Of a DNA stretch of 64,000 nt, positions 1 through 12,978 are shown in pieces (position 1 is the stretch's first letter; the number at the start of each line of letters is the position of its first letter). The notes beneath the pieces are model-generated. The model searched no databases, was not told the origin of the DNA, and saw only the letters and a program-made list of their open reading frames with translations. The DNA comes from an uncultured Clostridia bacterium. GTDB taxonomy: Bacteria > Bacillota > Clostridia > Oscillospirales > Ruminococcaceae. The DNA lies in assembly GCA_947510165.1 (NCBI GenBank), contig CANNSB010000007.1, positions 17,637-81,636 on the forward strand, given 5' to 3'. The position numbers and the translations under genes were made by a program.

Positions 1-670
1 TTAAAAATTTGAATAATTCCATATCTGAAAAATTATATTTTTGATACAATGCTTCTAAAAGTTCGATATAGAGATACCCAAAATCCTCATATATATCTAC
101 ATTATACGGTAATTTTTTTAACTTTTTTTCCTCTTCTGGCTTATAAAGACGATAATAAAGTTTAATATTCAGAAAATCTTTATCATTTCTTGGTATTTCA
201 AAATAATAATTTGGATTATACAACATATTACTTAGCGTATATTTTTTAAGTTTAGATTCCTTTTTTTCAAAGTCATAAGGAATATGTTTTTCTATTAAAG
301 CCCTAAGCTGACCTTCTCTTACAGGGTCAATTTCTTCCTCATTATCAGATAATATTATAGGAGTATCTTCTTTATTAAAGATACTCCTATAATTATTTTG
401 TATAGGAATTGGAGGAAGTTCTCTATTAGCTAATTCTCTAGATCTATTTCTACGCATATCTATTTCTTCTATATTATTTTGTACATTTAATATAGGAGAT
501 GGCTGTATACTTCCACCAACTGCACCTAAAGATTGTAGAGTATTTTCATCATCTAAATCTAAAGTTGCATCTACAGTTGAATCATCACTCTGATTATTTT
601 GAGGTACTGATTGATTTCGTCGTTTAAATCCTTTTTTAAATTTATTAAACAATATATTTAACCTCATCAT
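1..670 (-). CDS. Unrecognised protein, 3' end outside window
   Basis: An open minus-strand frame runs from ATG at 670 off the left edge, giving at least 223 residues with no stop. The N-terminus is basic (MMRLNILFNKFKKGFKRR), followed by an Asn/Asp/Ser-rich stretch and then a charged, Tyr-rich region. There is no signal peptide or membrane segment and no motif that I recognise. No clear ribosome-binding site precedes the two adjacent ATG codons at 670 and 667, so the start is uncertain. Coding character (no stops over 223 codons in AT-rich DNA) makes a real gene likely. Function unknown. Confidence 0.55.
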   Translation of the reverse strand, partial: MMRLNILFNKFKKGFKRRNQSVPQNNQSDDSTVDATLDLDDENTLQSLGAVGGSIQPSPILNVQNNIEEIDMRRNRSRELANRELPPIPIQNNYRSIFNKEDTPIILSDNEEEIDPVREGQLRALIEKHIPYDFEKKESKLKKYTLSNMLYNPNYYFEIPRNDKDFLNIKLYYRLYKPEEEKKLKKLPYNVDIYEDFGYLYIELLEALYQKYNFSDMELFKFL

Positions 671-870
671 TATGTATGTTATAATAAGTTTTTTTATTAT
701 ATTTGATTAGATTTCAAATTGTGATTTAACCTGTATATCCTTTGATATTCTTTATAATATATTTTTTTAACATTCTATTTTGTACAAATTGGGTTGCAAC
801 TTGAGAACACTTTACAGCTATTTTATATAAATCTATAATATTACCCTGTATTGGACTTATTATTTTTTAT

Positions 871-3846
<2,976 letters not shown>

Positions 3847-3980
3847 TTATGAATTGATTTTTTGAATATGTAAGAGAAAATATCTGTAATTACAACAGTA
3901 TCAAAATAATCTATTTCCGATTAATTAAACATCTCATTAACTAATAATTCAATATATTTATTTGACAATTCATTACTTTA

Positions 3981-4008
3981 ATTATATAAAAATTTTCAAT
4001 ATATGCAA
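3981..4008 (-). promoter_or_regulatory. Candidate promoter of the beta-glucoside operon
   Basis: Minus-strand TTGCAT (4003-4008), 16 nt spacer and TATAAT (3981-3986), about 190 nt upstream of the glucosidase start. The rest of 3808-4130 is AT-rich with no gene. I see no BglG gene and no convincing antiterminator site, so control of the operon is unknown. Confidence 0.4.
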
Positions 4009-4200
4009 TCATTTTATTAAAAATTTATATCTTTTATTTTTAATTATACAACCATCTATCTTAATACTTATTAGAGTTTATCGTGTATAAAAATTTAATA
4101 TCATAAAATATATAATCACCTTAAAAATTGTAAATTGATTCACTATCAGAAATTTTCTACATATAGAAAATTTCCTACAAAATCTCTTGATTATGACTTA

Positions 4201-4480
4201 TCATCTTCAAGTTTAATCATTGGAAATATTGATGTTGAGAAAACTTCTGACACTGGTAAGGTGGATGGTTTTTCTTTTACTTTATCTGAAAATGGGATAG
4301 ATAAAATTGTTGTTACTGATACGTCTGGTAAAGCTATTGTTGGTAGTCTTCCTGTTGGAAGTTATACTATTTAAGACATTAATTTAACAGATGAATTTAT
4401 ACAACCTGATCCTCAAATAACCACCGTTACTACTAGAGCTACTGTTACTTCTAAATTCTATAACACTATAAAAAAGGTAA
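4201..4480 (+). pseudogene. CnaB-repeat fragment of a SpaA-like adhesin
   Basis: Plus-strand remnant closely matching part of the thioester/CnaB adhesin at 48582-50519. It carries GNIDVEKTSDTGKVDGFSF, DTSGKA and LPVGSYT, then, after an in-frame TAA at 4372-4374, INLTDEFIQP and NTIKK in the same frame. No signal peptide, thioester domain or sorting signal remains. It is a diverged scrap, in the opposite orientation, of a second element of the same family, and marks an old insertion or deletion point just outside the beta-glucoside operon. Confidence 0.75.
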
Positions 4481-4539
4481 TATATCTATCAAGATTATGA
4501 AAACAATGTGTTTTTTGTTGGATATAAGAAAGAAAGAAA

Positions 4540-4584
4540 AACAACCAGTTAATGCTACAAAACGTAGTACATTAACTGGTTGTT
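4540..4584. repeat. Long perfect hairpin
   Basis: A 15-bp perfect inverted repeat (left arm AACAACCAGTTAATG at 4540-4554, right arm at 4570-4584) encloses a loop that itself contains CTAC/GTAG. No T-tract follows, so it is not a standard terminator. It lies in non-genic DNA between two element remnants. Confidence 0.6.
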
Positions 4585-4784
4585 CCTTTATAGGGTATCT
4601 TCTTGGAAGTGATAAATTGGTAGGTTTTTTTATCAATAATAAATCACCGAATTTGTATGTAACAGAATCTGTAATTAACAGCTTTTCCATTATGATTTTT
4701 CTCCATCTAGAGGAGAGAAATTTTAATGATAATAGCTACCTTTCATTGTCATGAGCCAGTAACTTTAAGGCATTATAATATACC

Positions 4785-4975
4785 GTGGACAACTATTCTA
4801 ATATAAAAAATATATTCATTGCCATTGACAATGATACCACAGGAAGAAAGCAGAAAAACAAAATATTAAACTTGATAAAAGAAAAATAGCCAGATAAAAC
4901 TTTGCATTATATTTTACTGATAGGTGCTGTAACAGATTACTAAACTGTCCAACATATTATACAGAAACACTGTTT
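4785..4975 (+). pseudogene. Toprim-like remnant (DUF3991 relative)
   Basis: A short plus-strand reading contains NIFIAIDNDTTGRK, which resembles the aspartate-rich core of the toprim domain in conjugative-element DUF3991 proteins such as the one at 45371-46981 (LNFCLDSDVSAKKV). TAG and TAA codons follow within 50 codons. With the adhesin scrap upstream it suggests remains of a related element. The remaining sequence to 5132 shows nothing I can assign. Confidence 0.4.
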
Positions 4976-5132
4976 TTAGAAGTAATAGGACATATCGCTC
5001 AATACCTTTTGATATTTTATTTACGAAACAAAATCTTTGCAGGGGGGTCTTAGGCGGTAACACTTCAGTGGTTGGCACAAAGCAAGGAAAAAACCTCTAT
5101 TTAGAATATTAACCTTTCCTCTCCTTCATCAT

Positions 5133-5602
5133 TTATTTCAATGATTTAACCCTGTTTTTATACTTCTTAATTCCAAGTTCATATGCTTCTTGTATCAATA
5201 ATATAAACTCTCTAAATGTTTCTTCTATAGGATTTAGCACGCATACCCATCCCATCCATGCATATACAGGATGTGGCATAATCTTATTAATTTCTGTAAA
5301 GTCATATGGCATATCTACAACTCTTCCTGCTTCAGGACGCTCTGGAATAAAACCAAAAAGTTCTTTGAATTTATTCTTACTTATACCCGTATTTACTCTG
5401 TAAATTCCAGACCTATCCAAATGTGAACCCTTATCATTTTCACCATCTTTTTGCTTTATAGTCATAATATACACACACCGCGCTTCAGTATATCCGCTGG
5501 ACTATAAAAAACACCTTCTTCTCCACATGCATTTACACGGACGGTTCCTTCCATACTCTCATGACAATATTTTATGATAACTTCTGGTTCCATTTCCTTC
5601 AT
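5133..5602 (-). pseudogene. DUF6194-like protein, frameshifted
   Basis: The 113-aa downstream frame contains SHLDRSGIYRVNTGISK and MPHPVYAWMGWVCVLNP, which I recognise as DUF6194-like. The family N-terminus is present in another frame starting at ATG 5602 (MKEMEPEVIIKYCHESMEG) with an RBS-like AAAGGA upstream. The two frames meet at a short GT repeat (about 5480-5488); removing one GT unit would restore one continuous ~155-aa protein. This is a recent slippage mutation or a phase-variable tract. The function of the family is unknown to me. Confidence 0.6.
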
Positions 5603-5650
5603 AATAATTTTAATTCCTTTCTATTATTTTCTTTACAAATACTACGAATT

Positions 5651-6994
5651 TTAACACATTGCTGATTTTTGTTTGATAATTGCTAATAGCAACCTCACAT
5701 ATTTAGAACCATCAATTGTCAACGATGTAACATATGCCACATTTTCAATGGATGCTTTTTCAATCAATTCCATTTCACAGATTATACAGTCTTTCGGAAG
5801 TGAAAATGCAAGAATAGGAAGTAAACTTCCTCGATGCACTTCGCAACCAATATTCTCAAGTTCACTTTGTAAAATATTTGCTATATGCGAAAGTTGCTTT
5901 AATAATTGGGTATATCCCTTTTTCCCTAACTGACACATAGACATATATAAACCTAATGTTCTCCATGCACGTGTACAAGTAAAACTCATTTGAAAATTAT
6001 CAACTTCCTTCTGCATTTCCCAATAATCAGAGTCTGCTGCATAAATGTTACATAATTGCTTGCTATCACTCACCAATAAACATCCCACTCCGTATGATGT
6101 GAAAAGCCATTTACTTGGATCAATAGATACGCTATCACCCATGCTAAGATTTCCATGCTTTTTAATACATGTATACAATGCACAAAATGCTCCTCCTGCG
6201 GCTGCATCAATATGGAGCCACATTCGGTACTTCTTGGCTATTTTATTTATAGCTGCCAATTCATCAATTGCCCCTATTGAGGTTGTCCCATAGGTAGCTA
6301 TAACTACTGCTAGTGTATATCCAGCCTTCATATCATCATCTACTTGTTTTTTCAGTGCAACTACATCCATTCGTTGTTCTGAATCTACAGGAATATTTCT
6401 AATATTATCCGGTGTTGCACCTAACACTTGTAGTGAACGATAAACTGAGAGGTGCACATTAACACATACATAGTATCTCAATCTCTCCAGAGAGATACCG
6501 CCTTTTATGGCATTTTCCCTACCCAACTGTAAGCCAGATAGATTTGACATTGATCCACCACTTGTAATAATTCCTGGTGGAAATTGGCTATCTTAATATC
6601 TATAATTTACAAATTGAGCTATCCACTTTATAACTGTATTTTCAACTAATGTTGCAACAGGTCCGGCTCTCCATGCCCCTGACGTCTGATTACCTATCAT
6701 GGCAAGCCAATCCCCCATTATAGATATAGGTAGCGGGCGAGGTGTTACATATCCATAATAATCTGGTGATAAAACATTGCAACCACCGGATTCCATCAAC
6801 CGAAAGACATTGTTTGTTATTTCCTCCACTGTCATCGGGTTTTGTGGAATATTATTATTTAATACGGTCTCTGCTATCTGTCGATTTTCTTTAAAAAATT
6901 CTTGTAGGCTCGCCATTTCATATGTACTACTTAAATATTTTAATATCATCTCACCAATTTTTGAATTAAAAACTTCACTTTCAATATTATTCAT
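5651..6994 (-). pseudogene. PLP-dependent decarboxylase, in-frame ochre
   Basis: Fold-type I group II decarboxylase (aromatic amino acid/glutamate decarboxylase family). The N-terminal part (133 codons from ATG 6994) ends at TAA 6593-6595, and the same frame continues DSQFPPGIITSGGSMSNLSG to a stop at 5651. TSGGSMSNL is the PLP-phosphate loop; WLHIDAAAGGAF and DPSKWLF (Schiff-base Lys) are intact. Full reading would be about 446 residues. Only the single stop interrupts it. It is the last gene of a decayed biosynthetic group (P450, ATP-grasp, radical SAM, O-methyltransferase), where it probably made an amine building block. Either a nonsense-inactivated gene or a sequence error. Confidence 0.8.
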
Positions 6995-7555
6995 CTCGAT
7001 TACCTACTTTGGAAATAGTCAACATCATATTCCTTGGTCTTAATACCAGAGAATTATCGTCTTCAACTTCTTTGTCCTTATATACTCTAATTTCATACTT
7101 AGATAACATCGCAGCTATAAGAATATTTCTTTCCATAATCGAAATCTTTTCTCCCATGCACTTCAATTGATGGCATCTTCCCATTTTTCAAGAACACTGA
7201 CCGCAATTTTCTCAATTTTATCCACATCAATTTTGGGTAAAAAAAAGAATGGAGCAACCATTTTTCTTTGTTTTTCCCACTTCTCTCCATCATTCAGTAT
7301 TAAGCTACCTCCTGCAATTGGAGTAAATATTCGAGAGAAGCTACTCCTTCCCACTTCTTTTTCCTCAATTACTCGCTTCACATAGTGTGCATTAAATGGA
7401 AATATATAGCTTTGCTCTCCCATTTTCACTTCTACAATATCTTTAAATTCATCATGAAGATTGGAAACAAACTTTATTGGACTCTCCTGAAATTCCTTAA
7501 GATCATTTGTTGTACATATCTTAATTGGTATACTAATATTTTTCTCATTTTTCAT
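6987..7555 (-). pseudogene. Cytochrome P450, internally deleted
   Basis: The N-terminal ~130 residues have LNDGEKWEKQRKMVAPFF, the P450 C-helix motif. After a stop near 7166 the other frame resumes with LKCMGEKISIMERNILIAAML, the haem-cysteine loop and L helix, and ends LRPRNMMLTI. About 240 residues in between, including the I and K helices, are missing and the frames do not join, so it cannot make an active enzyme. An RBS (GGGAGG) just upstream sets the start at ATG 7555, inside the 3' end of the ATP-grasp gene. The deletion junction is at 7165-7184. Confidence 0.8.
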
Positions 7556-7559
7556 TTTA

Positions 7560-8813
7560 CTACCTCCCTGAAACTTCAACTTCTATTAATTCTTGAATTT
7601 TATAATGACACTCTTTCAAAGACTTTATTGAATCACCACTCAAGTAGTAATAGCATAAATGTGGCTGTGCAGAATATGGTGGAGCCACTACATAATCTCC
7701 TATTTCAACCAGCTGGCAAACCTCTTTTATTTGAGGGATGACTTCTAATTTATTTATCCCATTAACACTCTCAATATAACCAGTTTCTCTGAAAACGATA
7801 CCTCCATAAACAATCCCAATTTCATTTATTACTTTTGGTTGCTCTATAGTTATGTTCAAAAAAATATCTACTATTAAGCGAACATAATCCAATCCATAGA
7901 TTTCATTTACTGCCCGTATTGTATATGCTCCTCCTGGACGTAATCCCATATCTAACAAATACCGAACTCCATCTTTTATTCTAAATTCTATATGAGCAAC
8001 TCCATTATCTATGCTTAATGCATCACATGCATACCCCGCGCATTCTATAATTTTAGCCAGTAATTCCTCTTCCATTTGTGCGGGGTAAAAGGACATCGTC
8101 TCAGGAAAAAATGGACCAATACATATATTTTTTTCAAAAACACCTAAATCATACTTATTTCCACGACATACTAATAAATCTAAATTTACTTCCTTTCCAT
8201 CTAAGAACTCTTGTGCAATAACTTTTACATCATCATTTCCGTAACAAAATCTATTTCTATCCATCATTGATGAGATTTTAGGATTCTTTATATACTTAAA
8301 TAATTCCGCAAGTTTTTCTACATATTCTTCTTCGTTTCGAATAAGCATCACTGCTTGGCTGTTCATCGAATCAACTATCTTAAGAACAAATTTCTCTCCC
8401 AAGCATGTTTTTAGATATTCATAAGATGTAAATTCGAATACAGGAACAGAGTTCGGAACAGAAACACTATAGGATTGCATCACTTGTTTTTGATAATACT
8501 TATTCCTACTTCCTAAAGTTGTTGATATTGAGTAAAATTTTAAACTCATCTTTGCTGAAACAACCGCTGATAGAAGTATTCCCCCCTCATAAAGAGGAGG
8601 AAATTTTTCTATTTTATATTCCTCTACCACTTTGCAAATTTTATTTATACATTGTTCATTCTCTACAAGTTCCATCTCGTGGATAAACACATTCTCTGTG
8701 CTATCTAGAATTAAGGTTGCTTTTGGCGGTACAAAAAGATGTATTAAATGTCCATGTAGTGATTGAATAATATCCATATTGGGATAAGTATGTATAACTC
8801 CTACAATTCCCAT
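7560..8813 (-). CDS. ATP-grasp ligase of biosynthetic cluster
   Basis: 417 aa, intact, good RBS (GGGAGG). ATP-grasp fold: KFVLKIVDSMNSQAVMLI (nucleotide-binding beta strands), IAQEFLDGKEVNLDLL, then the Mg-binding AHIEFRIKDGVRYLLDMGLRPGG. Resembles carboxylate-amine ligases of the biotin carboxylase/BacD type used in small-molecule pathways. Stop overlaps the RBS of the downstream P450, and the radical SAM gene is 33 bp upstream, so the genes form one transcription unit. The acceptor substrate cannot be read from the sequence. It is the only fully intact enzyme of the cluster besides possibly the radical SAM protein. Confidence 0.75.
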   Translation of the reverse strand: MGIVGVIHTYPNMDIIQSLHGHLIHLFVPPKATLILDSTENVFIHEMELVENEQCINKICKVVEEYKIEKFPPLYEGGILLSAVVSAKMSLKFYSISTTLGSRNKYYQKQVMQSYSVSVPNSVPVFEFTSYEYLKTCLGEKFVLKIVDSMNSQAVMLIRNEEEYVEKLAELFKYIKNPKISSMMDRNRFCYGNDDVKVIAQEFLDGKEVNLDLLVCRGNKYDLGVFEKNICIGPFFPETMSFYPAQMEEELLAKIIECAGYACDALSIDNGVAHIEFRIKDGVRYLLDMGLRPGGAYTIRAVNEIYGLDYVRLIVDIFLNITIEQPKVINEIGIVYGGIVFRETGYIESVNGINKLEVIPQIKEVCQLVEIGDYVVAPPYSAQPHLCYYYLSGDSIKSLKECHYKIQELIEVEVSGR

Positions 8814-8846
8814 TCTAAAACCTCCCTGTTCGCAAATTCTCTATAT

Positions 8847-10025
8847 CTAATATTTTTTCTCTATTCCAGTTGCTATTGTATATTGTCTCTCTGGCATCAA
8901 CCTGATAATCATTTCATCAATGTGGATCTTTCCAGCATGAGTTATTTCATATAAATCTCCTCTTCTCTTTATCCACTCATACCTTTCCCACTCTGCTAAG
9001 TGCTCTTTTGAACTCAAATCAAGAATTGAAATCACATCATTGGGAATGCAAAAATATTTTGGTGAAAATACACCACGTCGTTCTTCAACTGTACAAACAT
9101 CACTAATCTGATCTATAGGGAATAGCCCTTTTGAAAGTCGCTCTTCATATTCTTCTACTGTAGCAACATTCATATAAGAACGTCCATTTAGAAACCCTCT
9201 TGCAGATGCTCCAATTCCCACCATATAGGAGCTTGCTACATAATCACTTTTTCCCCACAGCAAACGTGTATACTCTGATACGCCAACCTTTGAATAAACT
9301 TGATCACACACATTATAAAACCCCTGTTTACTAAGACCATCAATGATACTCTCCACAAATATATGTTTAAAACCGTTTGCTTTTTGAATCCAATCCCCCT
9401 TTAGCGAATTGGGCAGTGAATATGGATGTAATCGATAGTAATCCACACTTCCAATATTAACATTATGCAATTGGTTGATATCATATTTTAATTGCTCAAT
9501 TGTATGATTTGGTAAACCGTACATCATATACGCATTTAACTCTTTAAATGCGTATTCTGCAGTAGAATTAACCATTTTAATTGCTGTATCTGCATCATAT
9601 GGGATGTTAAAACGCTTTCTCAAGTCATTGTCAAAGGTTTGTAATCCAAAGCTCAGACGTTGGACACCAACACTTTTATATGCTTCCAATCGTTTTTTTG
9701 AATGTAGTGTTCTAAGCTCTCCTTCCACTGTAATCTCAGCATCATCTGATATACCGAATATTCTTTTCAATGATTTGTGTAGGTTTATAAAGGTATCACC
9801 ATCTATAATTGAGGGCGAGCCTCCTCCATAATAAATCGACTTAAACTCTATTCCCTTAACCAATGGTGCAATCATTTCTGACTCATGGACTAATGCATCA
9901 ATATAATGATGCATATTACTTTCCAAAGAAATTACTTTAGTATTAAAGGGACAAAAGAGGCAGTGACTTATGCAGTATGGAATATGCACATATAATACAG
10001 ATTCATTTTTTTCGGTAAAACACAT
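8847..10025 (-). CDS. HemN/HemW-like radical SAM enzyme
   Basis: 392 aa. CISHCLFC (Cys18, Cys22, Cys25) binds the [4Fe-4S] cluster. YYGGGSPS and GIGASARGF are HemN-family motifs and a HemN_C-like domain follows. In this context a class C radical SAM methyltransferase of a biosynthetic cluster is more likely than haem synthesis. The ATG at 10025 has a poor RBS. A different frame opening at ATG 10126 behind GGGAGGAAGG encodes MYETDGLPVTIYFYPLL, which looks like the missing N-terminus of such enzymes. A frameshift near 10010-10025 is therefore probable and activity is uncertain. Confidence 0.7.
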   Translation of the reverse strand: MCFTEKNESVLYVHIPYCISHCLFCPFNTKVISLESNMHHYIDALVHESEMIAPLVKGIEFKSIYYGGGSPSIIDGDTFINLHKSLKRIFGISDDAEITVEGELRTLHSKKRLEAYKSVGVQRLSFGLQTFDNDLRKRFNIPYDADTAIKMVNSTAEYAFKELNAYMMYGLPNHTIEQLKYDINQLHNVNIGSVDYYRLHPYSLPNSLKGDWIQKANGFKHIFVESIIDGLSKQGFYNVCDQVYSKVGVSEYTRLLWGKSDYVASSYMVGIGASARGFLNGRSYMNVATVEEYEERLSKGLFPIDQISDVCTVEERRGVFSPKYFCIPNDVISILDLSSKEHLAEWERYEWIKRRGDLYEITHAGKIHIDEMIIRLMPERQYTIATGIEKKY

Positions 10026-10098
10026 AACTCATTCATATATCTTTCTATCTCATGATTCTGAGCCTTAATATTCGACAATAGTGGATAAAAATATATCG

Positions 10099-10425
10099 TT
10101 ACTGGTAAACCATCTGTCTCATACATTTCATTTCACCTTCCTCCCAATTATTCCATGTTTTTCTCCATAAACTTTCAAACCCTGATATTTCTAATATTTT
10201 AACATATTCTACATATGTCCTGTGGCGACTATCTGTCTCAACCATCATACAGATATCCATCATTGCAGCATTAAAAGGACTACAAGAACCTTCATCAAAT
10301 AATTTTTCTAAAATTATTACATCAGATCCAATTGGAACAAACTTGTATATCCGCTTAATCAATTCGATACACTCATCATCACTCCAGTCTGATAAAATAT
10401 ATCCTAATGAATATATTTTATACCA
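10099..10425 (-). pseudogene. O-methyltransferase C-terminal fragment
   Basis: The frame read from about 10425 gives YILSDWSDDECIELIKRIYK, then FVPIGSDVIILEKLFDEG and HRTYVEYVKILEISGFE, the C-terminal part of class I SAM O-methyltransferases (PF00891 type, HDWSD motif). The SAM-binding glycine motif and the N-terminal dimerisation domain are absent, and unrelated sequence adjoins at about 10430. The end overlaps the probable N-terminus of the radical SAM gene. Fragment of the same decayed cluster. Confidence 0.65.
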
Positions 10426-10435
10426 AATTGCAATG

Positions 10436-10660
10436 TTCCACCTCTAATAGGTTTTACACGAACATAAATATGTGTAGATCTTCCTTTTTTTAAATCTTTA
10501 TCTTAAATATTGAACAAAACAACACCGTTTCGTGCTTTTGAAACATCTCTTACAGTACTTATTCGAAGATCAGATTTAGCCGAAACATAATGGGCATAAT
10601 TTGTATTCCATTCTATACTAGCAACATCTAATGGTCCGGCAAACCACTCACCTATTTACC
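10436..10660 (-). pseudogene. Unrecognised remnant
   Basis: A minus-strand frame reads GEWFAGPLDVASIEWNTNYA ... ISTVRDVSKARNGVVLFNI, then TAA, then DKDLKKGRSTHIYVRVKPIR in the same frame. Both ends are cut (by the methyltransferase fragment and by the ASCH-like remnant). I cannot place it in a family. Confidence 0.4.
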
Positions 10661-10686
10661 TTCTGGTTAAAAAATAAGCGTGGGTA

Positions 10687-11019
10687 TTATGGTATATAAA
10701 TCATAGACTGCGGTGGATATGATATGCCAATTTCTGATAGAGTTTTAGGTGTTTTATATCCAGTAGCTTTCCCTAGTCTATAAGCTATAGCTTTGTCTTT
10801 ATTTCTAAAATAGGTATAAAAAAAGTCTTCAGAAATTTCTGAAGACTTTTTTGTTTTATTCAAGATTGCTTCTGGAGTATCTAGAAGTATTTCTAAAACT
10901 TTAACCTCTCAAATCACCAGTTTAACGGGATTTGTATAATAGATAATTATTTTATCTATTATACGTTTAGGGTATACCTTTCTATATTCAAAGGTCTTTC
11001 TGCAGTTTAATATATTTTC
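10687..11019 (-). pseudogene. ASCH-like gene, degraded third copy
   Basis: Clearly related to the complete gene at 61421-61789: NILNCRKTFEYRKVYPK, DKIIIYYTNPVKLV, then an in-frame TGA where the intact copy has Gly, then KKSSEISEDFFYTYFRNKDK and YPPQSMIYIP to a TAA. The start is missing. It carries the same internal hairpin (10819-10852) as the other two copies. An older relic than the truncated copy at 12709-12978. Confidence 0.75.
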
Positions 11020-11084
11020 TTGGTTTGTTTATAATTTTTTATAGAACTTCATTTTAGATAAGAATAAAATAATAATGCAAATAT

Positions 11085-12083
11085 TTAATATACTTTTGTA
11101 AATACAAATTTTTGATTATCATTTCCTTTATTATGATCAATACTTATATTACATCCATCACTATCAATATTTAATCTTTTATAAACATTAGCAGCAGAAA
11201 TTACACTATATTGATTATTACCTTGATCTTTTAAATACCAGTATTGATCGTTATAATCATTATCTGGATACGTAATAACGTTTGATCCTTTATTACTGTC
11301 CCATGATAGAGTTGATCTTGGATAGTCAGCTGGTTTAATTTTATATGCTTTTAAATTATCATTATATTCAATATTCCATTTTTGATTAATACTTGAATCT
11401 ATATTTTCTACACTTACATTACCAAGAGCAGTTGCTGTAGATAGACGTTTATTAGATAATGAATTAATCGTATATGTTCCATCTTCTATTTTATTTTGCT
11501 CAAAATAATAAGAATATAAGCCATCTTGTTTTGGTATAAAAGAATATTGTTCAGCTAAATCTTTAGGAAAGTTTGAAAAATTAATATTATCTAAGTTATT
11601 TTTAACTGCACCACCAATTTTAAAGCTTAAATACTCTCCTTCTTCAACTCTTACTTGAACACTATCTTTTCCATATCTCATTTTGATATCTGCAATTTTA
11701 TATGCCATATCTTTTACTTTATGATCTCTATAAAATTTTTGTTGATGATAAACATTATTATTTTCATCCCTAAATATAAATGTAAAGTCTGTTGTTATTT
11801 TAACATCATTTTTTATTGTTCCTGGGTCAATTATTTGACCACCGCTAGTCGGTCTTAAAGTAACTGTTCCATCACCCATATCTAAAAATTTAAAAACTCC
11901 CCAATAAGGTTTTATAAATGTTCCTACTACACTAAAATCTAAACTGTAGTCGTTTAATACAGTACGATTATTTGATACTTCATATAATTCTGATGATTCT
12001 GATTTATATTCTGTACCTTTTGCTTGATATGTAAACCCTAAAAATAAAACCAATGATAACATTAAAGAAAAAAACTTTTTCAT
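11085..12083 (-). CDS. Secreted ricin-B-lectin protein
   Basis: 332 aa with a Sec signal peptide (MKKFFSLMLSLVLFLGFTYQ, cleavage near AKG) and strong RBS AGGAGG. Residues about 45-190 are a beta-rich domain that may be a carbohydrate-binding module (tentative). Residues about 200-332 form a ricin-type beta-trefoil: GTYTINSLSNKRLST, NQKWNIEY, YWYLKDQGNNQYSV, NQKFVFTKVY, with the recurrent QxW/QxF motifs. No catalytic domain and no wall-sorting signal, so it is probably a secreted glycan-binding or toxin-like factor. Flanked on both sides by element relics; intact while its neighbours are decayed, which argues for recent use or recent acquisition. Confidence 0.75.
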   Translation of the reverse strand: MKKFFSLMLSLVLFLGFTYQAKGTEYKSESSELYEVSNNRTVLNDYSLDFSVVGTFIKPYWGVFKFLDMGDGTVTLRPTSGGQIIDPGTIKNDVKITTDFTFIFRDENNNVYHQQKFYRDHKVKDMAYKIADIKMRYGKDSVQVRVEEGEYLSFKIGGAVKNNLDNINFSNFPKDLAEQYSFIPKQDGLYSYYFEQNKIEDGTYTINSLSNKRLSTATALGNVSVENIDSSINQKWNIEYNDNLKAYKIKPADYPRSTLSWDSNKGSNVITYPDNDYNDQYWYLKDQGNNQYSVISAANVYKRLNIDSDGCNISIDHNKGNDNQKFVFTKVY

Positions 12084-12725
12084 TATAATTCATCCTCCTG
12101 TTTAATAATATGTATACATTATACACAAAATATATACGCGTATAATGTATAAATATGTCGTGTAATAACAAGATTATTATTTAGAATATTTGATATAGAT
12201 TTAAATAGAAGTTTATGATATAAATAATCTCTGATATAATATTGTTCTCCAATTACATCAGAAAATAGGCTACAATATTATACGATACGTTTAAATGATT
12301 TTCCAATTATTCGGAAAATCATAGGGATGGGTATTGCATAATAATTCTCCTTGTATGTAGAAAAAGCTATAGTTTTAATTTAAATATAGCTTTTATTTTT
12401 TCTATAAATCCATAACATATATTATTATCTAAAAATGTTTTTTTCTATGGTATTGTGATATATTAGAATAATAGTCATCAATACAATTAAGTATATTATT
12501 ATTAGTTTTAAGATAATTATGTGGATTTTAATTACTAGATATAGCATTTTCAAGTCTAATTTTATATCTTAGATATAAATAGTCTGCTTTTGAAAAATTA
12601 AAATCAGTTTTAAATAGTTAATATTCATTATCTTGACTATACGAAATTAATGAATGGAAAATTGTACCCGCGCATTTTTCCCATACATACCATTTATAGG
12701 AATGTTAGCTAGTATTTGTTTTTTT
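12084..12725. other. Intergenic, no gene found
   Basis: About 640 bp without a supportable gene on either strand. It contains an inverted repeat CATTATAC/GTATAATG at about 12117-12148 upstream of the lectin gene (possible operator) and a 10-bp stem ATGATTTTCC/GGAAAATCAT near 12294-12321. Otherwise AT-rich sequence with scattered stops. Confidence 0.5.
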
Positions 12726-12978
12726 TTCTAAAATAGGTATAAAAAAAGTCTTCAGAAATTCCTGAAGACTTTTTTGTTTTATTCCAGATTACTTCTGGAG
12801 TATCTGCTAAAATATCTATAACTGTTACTTCTCCAAGAACTAGCTTAACAGGAGCCGTTACATATATTATTATTTTATCTATTTTTTGTTTAGGATATAC
12901 CTTTCTATATTCAAAGGTCTTTCTGCAGTTTAATATATTTTCTGCATGGTATAGGTGTATTGGTAATAAGATATTCAT
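12709..12978 (-). pseudogene. ASCH-like gene, C-terminally truncated copy
   Basis: Identical to the first ~84 residues of the gene at 61421-61789, then leaves the repeat at YFRKKNKY and stops. The last ~35 residues are replaced by unrelated DNA. It directly follows the RepA copy at 12979-13860 with no gap. Probably non-functional, as conserved C-terminal residues are lost. Confidence 0.75.

Noticed and set aside
4497-4754. 85-aa plus-strand ORF over the 4540 hairpin
   Set aside because: No convincing RBS and its sequence is dictated by the inverted repeat; it also follows the adhesin scrap out of frame. Treated as non-coding.
8847-10025. Haem biosynthesis coproporphyrinogen oxidase (hemN)
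   Set aside because: Only the family is certain; the neighbours are small-molecule enzymes and no other haem gene is present.
10819-10852. Ordinary intergenic terminator
   Set aside because: The same hairpin lies within the coding sequence of the intact homologue, so it is an intragenic structure in a relic rather than a normal gene-end terminator.
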